A stretch of 64,000 nucleotides of DNA from Zonotrichia leucophrys gambelii (lineage: Eukaryota; Chordata; Aves; Passeriformes; Passerellidae): positions 95,403,235 to 95,467,234 of the forward strand of contig NC_088172.1 in the NCBI RefSeq assembly GCF_028769735.1, in the 5' to 3' direction. Positions 39,837-49,300 of this stretch are shown here, piece after piece. Each line of letters starts with the position of its first letter. Position 1 is the stretch's first letter. Made by a program: the position numbers and the translations under genes. Under the pieces are notes generated by a model that saw only the letters and a program-made list of their open reading frames with translations, made no database searches and was not told the DNA's origin.

Positions 39837-41387
39837 CTGCAAAAGGTGTCCAGGGGTGGGTGAATCAGCAGAAATTTTCCCCAAAGCCAACATTACCAAA
39901 CCGGGAAAAAAACCAAGATCAGTGGCAAAACTCTCCTCCAAGTGGATCCACCAGCTCGGCAAGGCTGTAGCAATATCCTGGCACATGCGTGCCTCTTTTT
40001 ACATCCTCTCCACCAGCTGTAGTTTCCCAGGAAGCCAATTATGGATCCCAAAGCTGCCTCCCTAGGATGGATCCTCTTGTCATCACAGCCTGTCTGCCAT
40101 GGTGCTGGAACAGCGTCAGCAGACGACAGGACTCATCGCTCGTGGTTGCCTGAGCTGCCTCAATCCCAACGGGGTTGAAACCCAGAAGCTGTCAAACAGC
40201 CGAGTGGCCACTTGACATGCAAAGCCTGGCAGCTCCTCTTCTCTTTGCTTGAAAAAGGCCAAGGCTAAGATCCAGCGGGGTGGGTGATTTTCCTCTATTG
40301 TTTTTGTTTCTAATCTGCAAGGAATTGAAACAGAATAATAAGAAATGACAACTAATAACATGTTGAATCACAAAGTTGATCAATAGTGAACGTTTGTGAT
40401 TATTTTTTCATTTTGACTGGTGTTGGGCATTATGAAAATGCTGCTGTAATTTTCGAGTTACTGAGAAATTGAAATAGGTTGCAGTGCTAAACACAAATCT
40501 CAACATATATGTTTATATTAGATTACATATTGATGGTATAATCTAAATGTAAACTACTTACCTTTCCAAAACTTTCAAATATTTCAGTAGTGCATTTTAT
40601 TCTTGCAAGAACAATGTTAAACAGAAAAGATGGTGTTTATTCTTCAACGTATTTTATTTTAATTTATTTTTGAAAACACCATCACCTGTGAAGCTAGAAG
40701 CTCCTAGTCATACAGATGATGCTACCAAGCCCAGTTCTGGTTGTTTCTAATACAGGTCAAAAAAATAAAGCTCCCAGCGGGAACTGACAAGCTCCACCAC
40801 GCATGGCACACCTACTGGTTTATTTTTCCTGGGGAGAGGAAGAATTGCAATAGTTTCTTAGACAGCTTTTTGAAATTTTTTCAATGGTTTTAAAAACATT
40901 TTCTTTTTTCTGCTACCTGGTTTCCTCTGGGGCTGATATTTTCTGCTATAGCAGGGAAAATCCAATTCAAGCCAGCTCTGATGTTGACATTATTCACAAT
41001 GCAGATCAGCTAATCCCAGGTGTTAGTCCTCTGAAATTGGTTGCAGTATTTTATGTATATTTACTCAGCTGCCCTTATTTAAGAGAACAAGGAGAGAACA
41101 GCTCCTCTGTTTTCAAAATTCAGAATATGCCACAGTTCACCCTTATCCTCTGAAGAGGTCTCTACATCCAAAACGTTTCAGCGGAGAGGCTTCATTTCTG
41201 CCCCAGAGCTGCTGTATCTTTTCTGGAAGCTGTGTATTAGCAGATCTCTCCTGATGGAGGAGAGGATCTCCAACACCTCCCTCACTCAGCGCTTCCCCTT
41301 CCCCTCCCTTACATTTCTTTGCCAGCAGCACTTAGGCAGGCACAATAGCATGGCCAGAGCTGCTGCCAAGCCCTCTTCTGGGCTGGG

Positions 41388-41426
41388 GTGTGTGTGTGTA
41401 TGTGTGTGTGTGTGCATGCGTGTGTG
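41388..41426. repeat. (GT)n microsatellite, interrupted
   Basis: GT dinucleotides broken by gta and gcatgc interruptions. Confidence 0.9.
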
Positions 41427-41649
41427 GGGAGAGGGGGCAGAGATGACCCTGCCAGGGAGAAATGTTTTAAAAACAGGCACACCTCAGCTGCCTGCACCTG
41501 ACACGTTCAGAGCTGCTAAGTCACCTCCTACTCTCTCTATATTTAATTTCGTTCCTCTAAATGTCAACACGATTATTTTTATTATTTGCCACACGTGAGA
41601 TGGGCAAAAGCAGCAAAAGGGAGAAGAGGAGAAACCCCCCCAAACTTCG

Positions 41650-42600
41650 CGGGCAGATACCAGGCGTGCCCACCAGCACCAGGCAGACCCCAGGTTCCCC
41701 CCACGCCCTCCCTGCCCCTCGGCAGGAGCCACCTCTGGCAACGCCGCTACCAGCCGAGGGATTTTCCGGGAGCCCCCGCATCCCCGCTCCCCAAAGGGCC
41801 CTCCCGGGCGCGGCAGTGCCCGCGGGCTGGGGCGCCGCTGGCTTGCGGCACGGCAGAGCAGAGCGGCCGCTCCCGCTTCAGCACCCGGAACAGCTCCGCC
41901 CTGCGCGGCCCGACGGGGCGGCGGCGCCGCTGCCCGCGCCCGCCCAACCGGACCGGAGCGGAGCGGAGCGGCCCCGCCGGGGGCTGCGCTCCGGGGGGAG
42001 CCCGGGGGGCTGCGCTCCGGGGCGGGCAGGGGATGTGCGGGCGGCCGCTGCGGCGGAGGGGAAGGAGGCGGTGATGGAGCCGGTTTGGGGTGGGTAGGGG
42101 TGCGGGGAGCCGGGTGCTGGCTGGCGGTGTGAGACACGGCGTGCGGGGACAATGACACGGAGAGAGGGGGCTGTGTGATGGGTGGGGGAAAGGGGAGGTT
42201 GGAGGACATGGGGTGGGTGAGTGTGTGTGTGTGTGTGTGTGTGTTCACGGGGGTTACCGGGCTGGCCCCGGGGGAAGGGGCGGTGGGGAGGGAATGCGGG
42301 AGGCGCGGCGGGGAGGGAGGGGAGCGCAAGGTGCGCGGGGCGGGCGCCGCGGCTGCGGGAGGAGCGCGGCGAAAGAAGGGAAGGGTTTGCGCCTCCGTGC
42401 GAGGGGCGCGGGAGCGGGAGGGCGCCGGGAGCCCGTGGTGTCTGTCAGGGGTGGGGAGAGGCAGGCAAGGACGCGGCGCGAGTGTGAGTGTGTGCGAGCG
42501 TGTGTGCGCGGCCGCCGTGCGTGCCAGAGCGATCCCTACAGGTGTCCGCGGAGAGAGCCGCGCGGGGATCCCACCTCGAGAGCATCCCTATCCTTGTATC
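41650..42600. promoter_or_regulatory. CpG island inside NRXN1 intron 1
   Basis: This block is dense in CG dinucleotides, GC boxes and runs such as ggagcggagcggagcgg. It is clearly separated from the promoter island by about 1 kb of AT-rich DNA. A 16 bp word (gggctgcgctccgggg) occurs twice, at 41981-41996 and 42007-42022. Long open frames occur on both strands (up to 281 codons), but their composition is that of untranslated GC-rich DNA and they match nothing I know. It may be an alternative NRXN1 promoter, an enhancer-type orphan island, or the start of an antisense transcript. I see no strong splice donor that decides between these. Confidence 0.6.
42221..42244. repeat. (GT)12 microsatellite
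   Basis: Uninterrupted GT run within the intronic CpG island. Confidence 0.95.
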
Positions 42601-42660
42601 CCTGTATCCCTGCCCGCTGCCTGCCGCTGGCTGCAGCGCCTGCCTGCCCCCTCACTCACT

Positions 42661-42760
42661 CACACCACACACACACACAGCAGCAGCAGCGGCGAGAGGG
42701 GGAAAGGAAAAAGAAGGGAAAAAAAAGAGGGAATTAAAAAAAAAAAAAAGGAAATACAAA
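42661..42760. repeat. (CA)n, (CAG)n and A/G-rich low-complexity sequence
   Basis: A short CACACA run is followed by three CAG units, then an A-rich purine tract containing a run of A at about 42737-42749. The open frames over it encode low-complexity Lys/Arg-rich peptides and are not genes. Confidence 0.7.
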
Positions 42761-42945
42761 AAGACAGAGAGGTGGAAAGACCGTAAAAGAAAGGAGAAAG
42801 ACCCAAGGAAAAAATAGCCCAGCAAACAATTGCTTATTTATTACTGCCGGTGTAATTCACACATTGCCAATAAACAGCACAGTCTTGTCTAGTCATTTCC
42901 AAAGCAGAGGGACACTTTCATTCTCGAAAGAGGACAATTTATTGA

Positions 42946-42982
<37 letters not shown>
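42946..42982. repeat. (ATCT)n tetranucleotide microsatellite
   Basis: About nine tandem ATCT/CTAT units with no interruption, followed by ctcaaatgg. Confidence 0.95.
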
Positions 42983-43212
42983 CAAATGGCTTTTAAGCAC
43001 CAGCCGTCCCTCCATCCCTCCCAGCAATGTATCCATGAACACGCACATATGTAGCGAGAAATAGGCACAAACCGATATAAATGTAGCTATTGCATTCAGA
43101 GCCTCGACAGTGAATACGTGTGCTTCCCCCACCCCTTTACAACCATTTTTTATTCTTCAAAAATCATGATTTAGTCACAGGTGCCCCGATTGAGCCTTTT
43201 CAAATTAGAAAA

Positions 43213-43226
43213 AGAGAGAGAGAGAG
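43213..43226. repeat. (GA)n microsatellite, short
   Basis: Seven GA units after an A-rich lead. Confidence 0.85.
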
Positions 43227-43991
43227 ACACCCATAGGTCAATAAATCCTTAATAAATGCCAGGTCGGTTGGCATGCACAATCCTTGGCAGAATTCTTATT
43301 GTATGAAATACAGTGCATTGTCTCTGGGTGCGGGAAAGACCAGAGTTCACAAATTACCGGATGAAATAAAAGGATCTGAAAAACAACCTTGCTGCAGCCA
43401 AAGGGAGAAGCGCTCTAATTCAAAAGCAGACTTAACAGCATCATTAATCTTTTCCTTTCATTTCTACGTAATTTCTAGAATCAAATTCTTTCCAAAGCGG
43501 CTGGAATGATCGATTTTGCTCCCCTTCCAGTCTGCAGATGTCTTTATTTCAATATGCTTATGATATAATTTCTACCCCTTCAAAAATGCACATCATCAGC
43601 AGGAACCTAAACAGTTTCAAACACATATAGAAGAAGCCGAGTGCCCTCTTTCTTCTGACACACAATAGAAAATGTCCCAAATTATCAATGCACTTTCCGC
43701 ACAAGCCCCTCGTCTCTTTCAGACCGCCGCCGACAAATAACAACAATAAATATTGCGATATCCCACCGCTGCCCCGGCTTCGCGTTTCACCACGGCACCT
43801 CACGCCAGGGAGAACATGCAGCAGATTGATTTTATCGCTCAAGTCTCGCAGACCCCCTTCTCCCCTCCTCCTCCCCCCGCCTCGGCAAGGGGCAATAAAT
43901 CACCGCATCCAACCTTTAACTTACACCTCCGCTCCACCATCTCCTCTCCTCGCCATCCACCTCTCCACAACGCCGCACGCAAACCCACCAG

Positions 43992-44034
43992 CCTCTCTCT
44001 CTCTCTCTCTCCGCCACCACCGCCACCACCACCG
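43992..44034. repeat. (CT)n plus (CCR)n simple repeat
   Basis: Ten CT units are followed by ccgccaccaccgccaccacc-type triplets. It lies about 50 bp into predicted intron 1, next to the exon 1 donor. Confidence 0.9.
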
Positions 44035-44095
44035 GCTCCTCCGCGGCGGAGCGGGGCTGTTCCTCGGCGGCGCCGCCTTACCTGCGCGGGGGCCG

Positions 44096-44121
44096 CGGGG
44101 CCGGGCCGGGCCGGGCCGGGC
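44096..44121. repeat. (GGGCC)n pentanucleotide repeat
   Basis: Four to five GGGCC units lie close to the predicted exon 1 donor. On the transcribed sense they read as GGCCC. Confidence 0.9.
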
Positions 44122-44198
44122 GCGGCTGCCGGGGCTGCCTGTGCCGCTCGCCCACCGAGCGGAGCGGAGCCGAGCGGAGCGGGCGCTGCTGCGGGTGC

Positions 44199-44229
44199 GC
44201 GGCGGCGGCGGCGGCGGCGGCAGCGGCGG
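44199..44229. repeat. (CGG)n trinucleotide repeat
   Basis: About eight CGG units, then cagcggcggg. It lies in predicted exon 1 or the core promoter of NRXN1 and reads as GCC in the sense strand. Confidence 0.9.
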
Positions 44230-44352
44230 GCGGGGGCGGCCGCCGGGAGCGGGGGGCGGCACCGCCGCGTGACGCCGCCGCGCCCGTCTGCCCGCCGGGG
44301 GCGGCACCGTGCGCGCTGCGGACCCCGCCCCGGCCCGGCCCGGCCCGCCCGG

Positions 44353-44380
44353 CACCGACACCGACACCGACACTGACACG
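44353..44380. repeat. (ACCGAC)n hexanucleotide repeat
   Basis: About four units of ACCGAC with one C>T change in the last complete unit. It lies at the outer edge of the CpG island. Confidence 0.85.
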
Positions 44381-44540
44381 GATGGATGGAGGCACCGCGC
44401 GGGAGAAGCGCACGCTGCTGCCGGCGGATGGCTGGGGAGGGTCGGAGGGGTCGTATAGGCAGAGGGAGAGGCGCTGCAGCGGTGGTGCAACACGGCCCAG
44501 AGGGAGCTGGCGGCTTCCCGGGCAAAGCTCTTTGCGTGGG

Positions 44541-44876
44541 GTTTGAGGGGCTCTTTTCTAGGTGGCTTCTTTCAGTTTGGAGAGGGTTGGTTGGTTGGTT
44601 TTTTTGTTTGTATTTTGGTAATACTACTACTACTAATTATCATCATCATCATCATCCTTATTATCATTATCGTTATCTTTTTTTACGCCCCAGAACTGAG
44701 GTTTGAGGGATTCTTTTCTAGGTGGCTTCTTTTAGTTTGGAGAGGGTTGGTTGGTTGGTTGGTTGGTTGATCTTCTGGTTAGTGTTTCGGTGCTATTACT
44801 ACTACTAATTATCATCATCATCATCTTTATTATCATTATTGTCATGTCATCTTCTTTTACGCCCTGGAACTGAGGT
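44541..44876. repeat. Two-copy tandem duplication, unit about 160-175 bp
   Basis: Copy 1 (44541-44700) and copy 2 (44701 to about 44876) share the same order of parts. These are gtttgaggg, cttttctaggtggcttctt, agtttggagaggg, a GGTT microsatellite, a stretch ending tactactactaattatcatc, a TCA/ATT-rich microsatellite, then tttttacgccc and gaactgagg. Copy 2 is longer, partly through extra GGTT units. Both carry TAATTA. It sits just upstream of the NRXN1 promoter island on the sense strand. Confidence 0.85.
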
Positions 44877-44889
44877 TTGCTGAATTCGG

Positions 44890-45790
44890 CACAGCCTGTG
44901 GGAAAATGGAGGTATAATCTCATGAGCAGAGCACACCCAAGGATAGGTCTACCACAACCACAGGAGAAATGCTTGGGAAAGCCATTTTCCAGTGTCAAAC
45001 CTGCCTGACTCTGTGTTGTCTCCAAATGATGGTGAGCTGTTAGACAAAGTCCAGGCTTCTCAAGATTTTTGGGTTTAGTGGCATGTGAAGCGTTTGATTG
45101 TGCCAAACTTTTCTCTGTCTGTTGGCCTTCTAACTTAGAAGTTAGTACCTGTGGCCTACAGAAAAGTGAGGAATTGATTGTAAGGGATTTCCATGAAGCC
45201 TAATCCAAGGTCCTGGCAACTTTTGAACACACAGAGTGATGTTTGTCACACCGAGGGTCAGAAGAGCACTCCATTATGGGGCATGACACAATTTTTTGGG
45301 AATAATCTGTGCAATTATTTTTTTTTCATATCTGGGGTGTGAGCATAGCAACTTAGTTTTGAGCTGAAACTTCAGAAATAAGCACAAATAGAAAGCCTTT
45401 CTCCCATTTCAGTCCCAGAGGAGTTAGCTTAATGGTTTATTTTTTTCTTCATGAGATGGGTTTCCTCACAGATGACAAGTTTGATGAGGTAACCAAGCAA
45501 CATGTTAAGTAATGAGAAGAAAAGCTTTCTAGATATGCAATGTATCTTCAGTGCTTAGAGCATAATCAGACATTCCTTTTGTTCAGCCAACTGATATCCA
45601 CATCCAGTTAATTTCAAACAGAGTGAGGATTTCTCTTGATAATTCTTGTAACTTGACCCCTTCAAGCAGAGCAAGGAGCAAATAACTCTTCTGCTATGAA
45701 AAGCAGATAAATTGTAGGCTGAAACATGATAAGTGATACACATTTTTTAAAGAAGCAGAGTTGTAACTTGATAATAGTATTTAGTGTACT
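44890..45790. other. Upstream flank of NRXN1, nothing recognised
   Basis: GC content falls rapidly to AT-rich levels. No open frame, exon or known repeat is supported. Confidence 0.5.
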
Positions 45791-45792
45791 AA

Positions 45793-45872
45793 TATAATAT
45801 AATATAACATAATTTATAAATACATTATATATATAATACATATACATTATATATATATGTATATATATATTT
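45793..45872. repeat. AT-rich (TA)n repeat
   Basis: Imperfect taata and (AT)n runs over about 80 bp. Confidence 0.9.
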
Positions 45873-46304
45873 TACAATTTTTATTGTAGCTTTATTTTAA
45901 TAGGCTCACAGTAAGAACAAGGTGAAACTCATGCTCTTAGATGGGGAATGTCAAATCCCAAGGCCAATCCACCCTGAATGTGCTGGCACAGTGGAGGTCC
46001 TGGTCCACAGGTGGAGGATTCTTCCACCTTTAAAGTGAAGGACATCTCAGTTATTCCAGCAGTAGCCAGAGGATGCTCATGTTTCTCTAGAAAGAAGCCT
46101 GCCCCAGTGAAAGGAAGGACAGCAAGAGCCTACATAGAAATAAAACAAGATGTTAAGTGAGCCAGGAAGATACAGGAAGATTTAAGGGAAATACAATTTC
46201 TTTAATTTAATGGTGCTGTTTTGTTGAGAAAAATATATTACTTTTGTCATTCTCAGCAATTGTTGCAGCATATGGTGTCATAGTTGATTCATTTTGAAGC
46301 AGCA

Positions 46305-46392
46305 CAAAAAAAAAACCCCAAAAATTAAAAAAAAAAAAAAACAAACCCAAGAAACAGTAAGGAAAAAAAAATAAGAGAAAAAAAGAAATGTG
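46305..46392. repeat. A-rich low-complexity tract
   Basis: Three runs of 8-15 A, interrupted by cccc, caaaccc and gtaagg. It could be the degraded tail of a retroposed sequence, but no gene-like body was found on its left side. Confidence 0.7.
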
Positions 46393-46399
46393 ATTTCCA

Positions 46400-49300
46400 T
46401 ACCATCTCTTTAGGTTTTTCAGCTTGACAAATATATGATATATCTTGTAAGAAACACATGGCCTTACAGAAACCTGACTGTCTTCTGCATAAATTAACGT
46501 TCTGTGTTATACCAAAATATTTATAGATTTGGAAAAGTAAAGAGATAAAAGCAGCAAGGATCTTCTTGAAAACGAACCAATCATATTTTCTGTCAGGGAG
46601 AACGCAGTACATTATCCAACTTGCAAGTTCAAGACCCTTTGGAAGAATGTGTATTGAGTGCCTTTGAAGTACATATGTGAAATTGTCCAACGGTTGTAAT
46701 TTTAAATAAGAGATCTTTTGGCAAGCTGCAGTGAGTGCTGGAGCTGTCTCTGAGGCACGCACATGCAATTGCCATGGCTGTCAGAGCTAATAAGAAAGGA
46801 AGGAACCAGTCAAGGCACTGCAGAAGAAATAAGAATGATTCTGCTGAGAAATAAAACACAAAAAACCACCACCAACAACAAAACCCCACAAAACTAGCAA
46901 TACCCACAATTAAAATCAAACTAAATGTGCTTCCAGAGAACACTGGCTATCTGGGCAGGCATGAGAAGGATATGAAAAGGGAGAAAGTTATTTCTGAGAC
47001 TAAAGACAGCAGGAATTGTTTTAAAGATTTGGAAGAGAGAAAACCTGTTTCTTTGCTGAAGTGGTCCAGGGCAATGCTTGGGAATGGAGTGGTTGGATTT
47101 TGGGGGCACATCAAAGCTCTGTTCTGGTTATAATCAGGCAACACATGCCTGACATATTTCCCTGCTTTGAAACTATCATCGGTAAATTATCATCAGTAAT
47201 CCTTCTATACCAAATCAAGTCCTTGAGAAGATCTTCGGACTCACCAGAAATCTGACCCTTTGCATGTGTGAATAAAAATGTTTTTTTAGAGGACAGTCAT
47301 TAATATTCTTTTGAACAATTCAGTAATATCTTCTGAACTTGGTCCAGAATGAGGAACAAATGGGAAGAGGTAAATGTGCAGCAGAACTGAGGGAACTGTA
47401 TGCAATTGTCTTTTTCTGCATACAGGTAGTGAGGTTTACAGAGATTTGCAGAAAAAAAGATATAATTTCTGCCTGTGAATTGCCATATTACTCAGATGTG
47501 AATAAATCAAGTATGGGCAAATCTAAATAAAAAGAAATTAGAAGGTATCTGCCTTGGAAAAAGTGTGTTATGTAGGTCCTTGGCTGCTCAATTCAAACTA
47601 ATTAAGGAAAATTTCAGAGCTCTTCAAGAACTTGAAGTAAAAGAATCAAATCTGTATCGTTCAACAAAATTAATTGCAACAAATAATGAAATACAGTACT
47701 GGAAGTATTTGACTGAGACATGTTTGAAATCAGAAAAGGGAACAGAGAGGCAGCTCTCTGGATTTGATAGTTTCTCTAGATAATGAGTTTTTGGAGATAG
47801 CTTATAGCTAACTTTGGAGGATTAAAGTGTTAAAAACTTGCTTAATAACAATTCTGAATGGATAAATAATAAAGTACAGGAGCACACCTACGATGATTTA
47901 AAATATTTATTGACTTTATACTCAGTACTGGAATTTAATCATATTTCCCAGTCTTCTGCTATTGCAGAAGGTACCAGCTGTATTTAGTGATGTAATGTTC
48001 TAGTCATGAAAAGAAGATTGGAAACTTATGCAGTTATAGGTGGCTTTGTGGGTCCAAAAGTAGTTTTATCCAAAGAAAGCAAACATGGTTAAGAAAATGC
48101 ATAAACATATCCGAGGATCAGAAGATATTTGTGGACTCTTGGTCAATAAAAAATCTCAGCCAACCACAAACCATTTCAAGGTTTACACATTTCTCCCTGG
48201 AAATAACTACTTTCTTGTATTTACTGTAATAGTGACAACTTAACATGAAACATGTTTAAGAAAATTAATAGTAATCCCAATTTGATCCCCAAGATGAAAA
48301 CCTTGGGATGATTCAGAGATTAATGTGGATGCTCTTTTTTTTTCTTTCCTTGGCTTTGGTGTTTCATTGCAGGAAATTGCTTACAACACTGGAAAAACAA
48401 ACCAGTTTAATACTTCAAAGCATAAAAATGGTATTTAAATGTATATGAAACATGTATGAGACTTTGAGTTAAATTTCTATTACTGATTCAGAATTGAATA
48501 TCCAACATGTAGGTTTGTTTTTTAATTTTTATTAAATGAGAAACTTGATGAGTGTGAAGATATATTCCTATAACATAATGATCATAATTTGTAGCGTGAA
48601 GAATACAGGAGCTACCAAGACCTCAAATATCCCTAAAGTGCATATAAAAAGACATCATTAATGACAAAACTATAATGCTGGCTCTAACTCTGAGAGGTGA
48701 AGGTGCAGTACACTTTCACACACAAGGCTTGGCTGATGGGCACAGCAGCACACATTGCCAGGAGAAATCTGGAATGGAATACCCCACGTTAGGTTTTCTG
48801 AACTGCACAAAAACCCATCTATCAGCAGCCCTCTTGATGAATCTTCAATAGCCTTCAGAGGGGATATGGTATGACACACGTAGCAGTGGTTTCCTCACTG
48901 AAGCTCCATGGAGAAACTCAAAGTGATGCAAAGTGTTCTTCTCAATATATATGTTTGAATTTGACAGATGGTATCTATTAGCTGGACAAAGCATGGTGAA
49001 ACAGGGAATTGATAAATCCCTGTGCTTCCAAAGCACATTTGGTTTGACATTAACTCTTAACAAGAAAGTGATGGCAGAATTTTCTTTATAGAAGAGTTTG
49101 TAAGGATTGATGTGGACATCACTACTGTGACTTAAAAAAATGTAAATTTCATAATAATAAATTTAATAATTTCAAAAGAAGCCCTCATGTTCATCTCTCA
49201 AAAAAGTGGTCATTTTCTCTGAATCTCTATGCAGTAATCTCTGGCATAACATATATAAAATATTAATGCAAGCAGCAGATACATCTCAAAGCCATTCTTG

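Larger units (their letters stand above)
39837..44081 (-). other. NRXN1: NRXN1 intron 1 (predicted)
   Basis: Bounded by a donor gtaagg (44081-44076) and the acceptor ttttgcag (39844-39837). The length of about 4.2 kb agrees with my memory that the human gene has a non-coding first exon roughly 4 kb upstream of the exon with the ATG. 39840-41600 is mostly AT-rich with nothing recognised. 41650-42600 is a CpG island. 42700-43700 is AT-rich with microsatellites. The higher end merges with the promoter CpG island. Confidence 0.6.
44082..44300 (-). other. NRXN1: NRXN1 exon 1, non-coding (predicted; start uncertain)
   Basis: The 3' end is set by a consensus donor CAG|GTAAGG on the minus strand (exon ends 44082, GT at 44081-44080). 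The 5' end is a guess within the CpG island. The minus strand from 44082 to about 44400 contains no ATG, so the whole predicted leader (exons 1 and 2) is free of upstream start codons. Contains the GGCCC and GCC repeats listed below. Transcript ends would settle the borders. Confidence 0.55.
43700..44560 (-). promoter_or_regulatory. NRXN1: NRXN1-alpha promoter CpG island
   Basis: Extremely CpG-rich DNA containing the predicted non-coding exon 1. It includes GC boxes (for example ccccgcccc near 44328), a CRE-like cgtgacgc near 44269, and short GC-rich tandem repeats. There is no obvious TATA box, which fits a CpG-island promoter with dispersed start sites. The exact start cannot be set from sequence. 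Position about 4.5 kb upstream of the coding exon agrees with the layout of other vertebrate NRXN1 genes. Long frames on both strands (up to 228 codons) are artefacts of GC-rich composition. Confidence 0.7.

Noticed and set aside
40085..40115. REST/RE1-like site (ccatggtgctggaac)
   Set aside because: Only the ggtgctg half matches. The other half of the RE1 consensus is not present at the right spacing.
41484..42329. 281-codon minus frame and several overlapping plus frames in the intronic CpG island
   Set aside because: Pro/Arg/Ala/Gly-rich low-complexity translations on both strands of GC-rich DNA. They contain microsatellite-encoded stretches and have no domain similarity.
43688..44525. 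Frames of 190-228 codons around the NRXN1 promoter
   Set aside because: Same reason: stop codons are rare in GC-rich sequence, and the peptides are repeat-encoded (Pro, Arg, His runs).
44882..44892. gaattcggcac resembling a cDNA-library EcoRI adaptor
   Set aside because: The match ends after 11 bases, and the flanking sequence continues smoothly as genomic DNA. Best read as chance.
46305..46392. A-rich tract as the tail of a processed pseudogene
   Set aside because: No gene-like reading frame or known gene sequence lies on the expected side, and no target duplication is visible.
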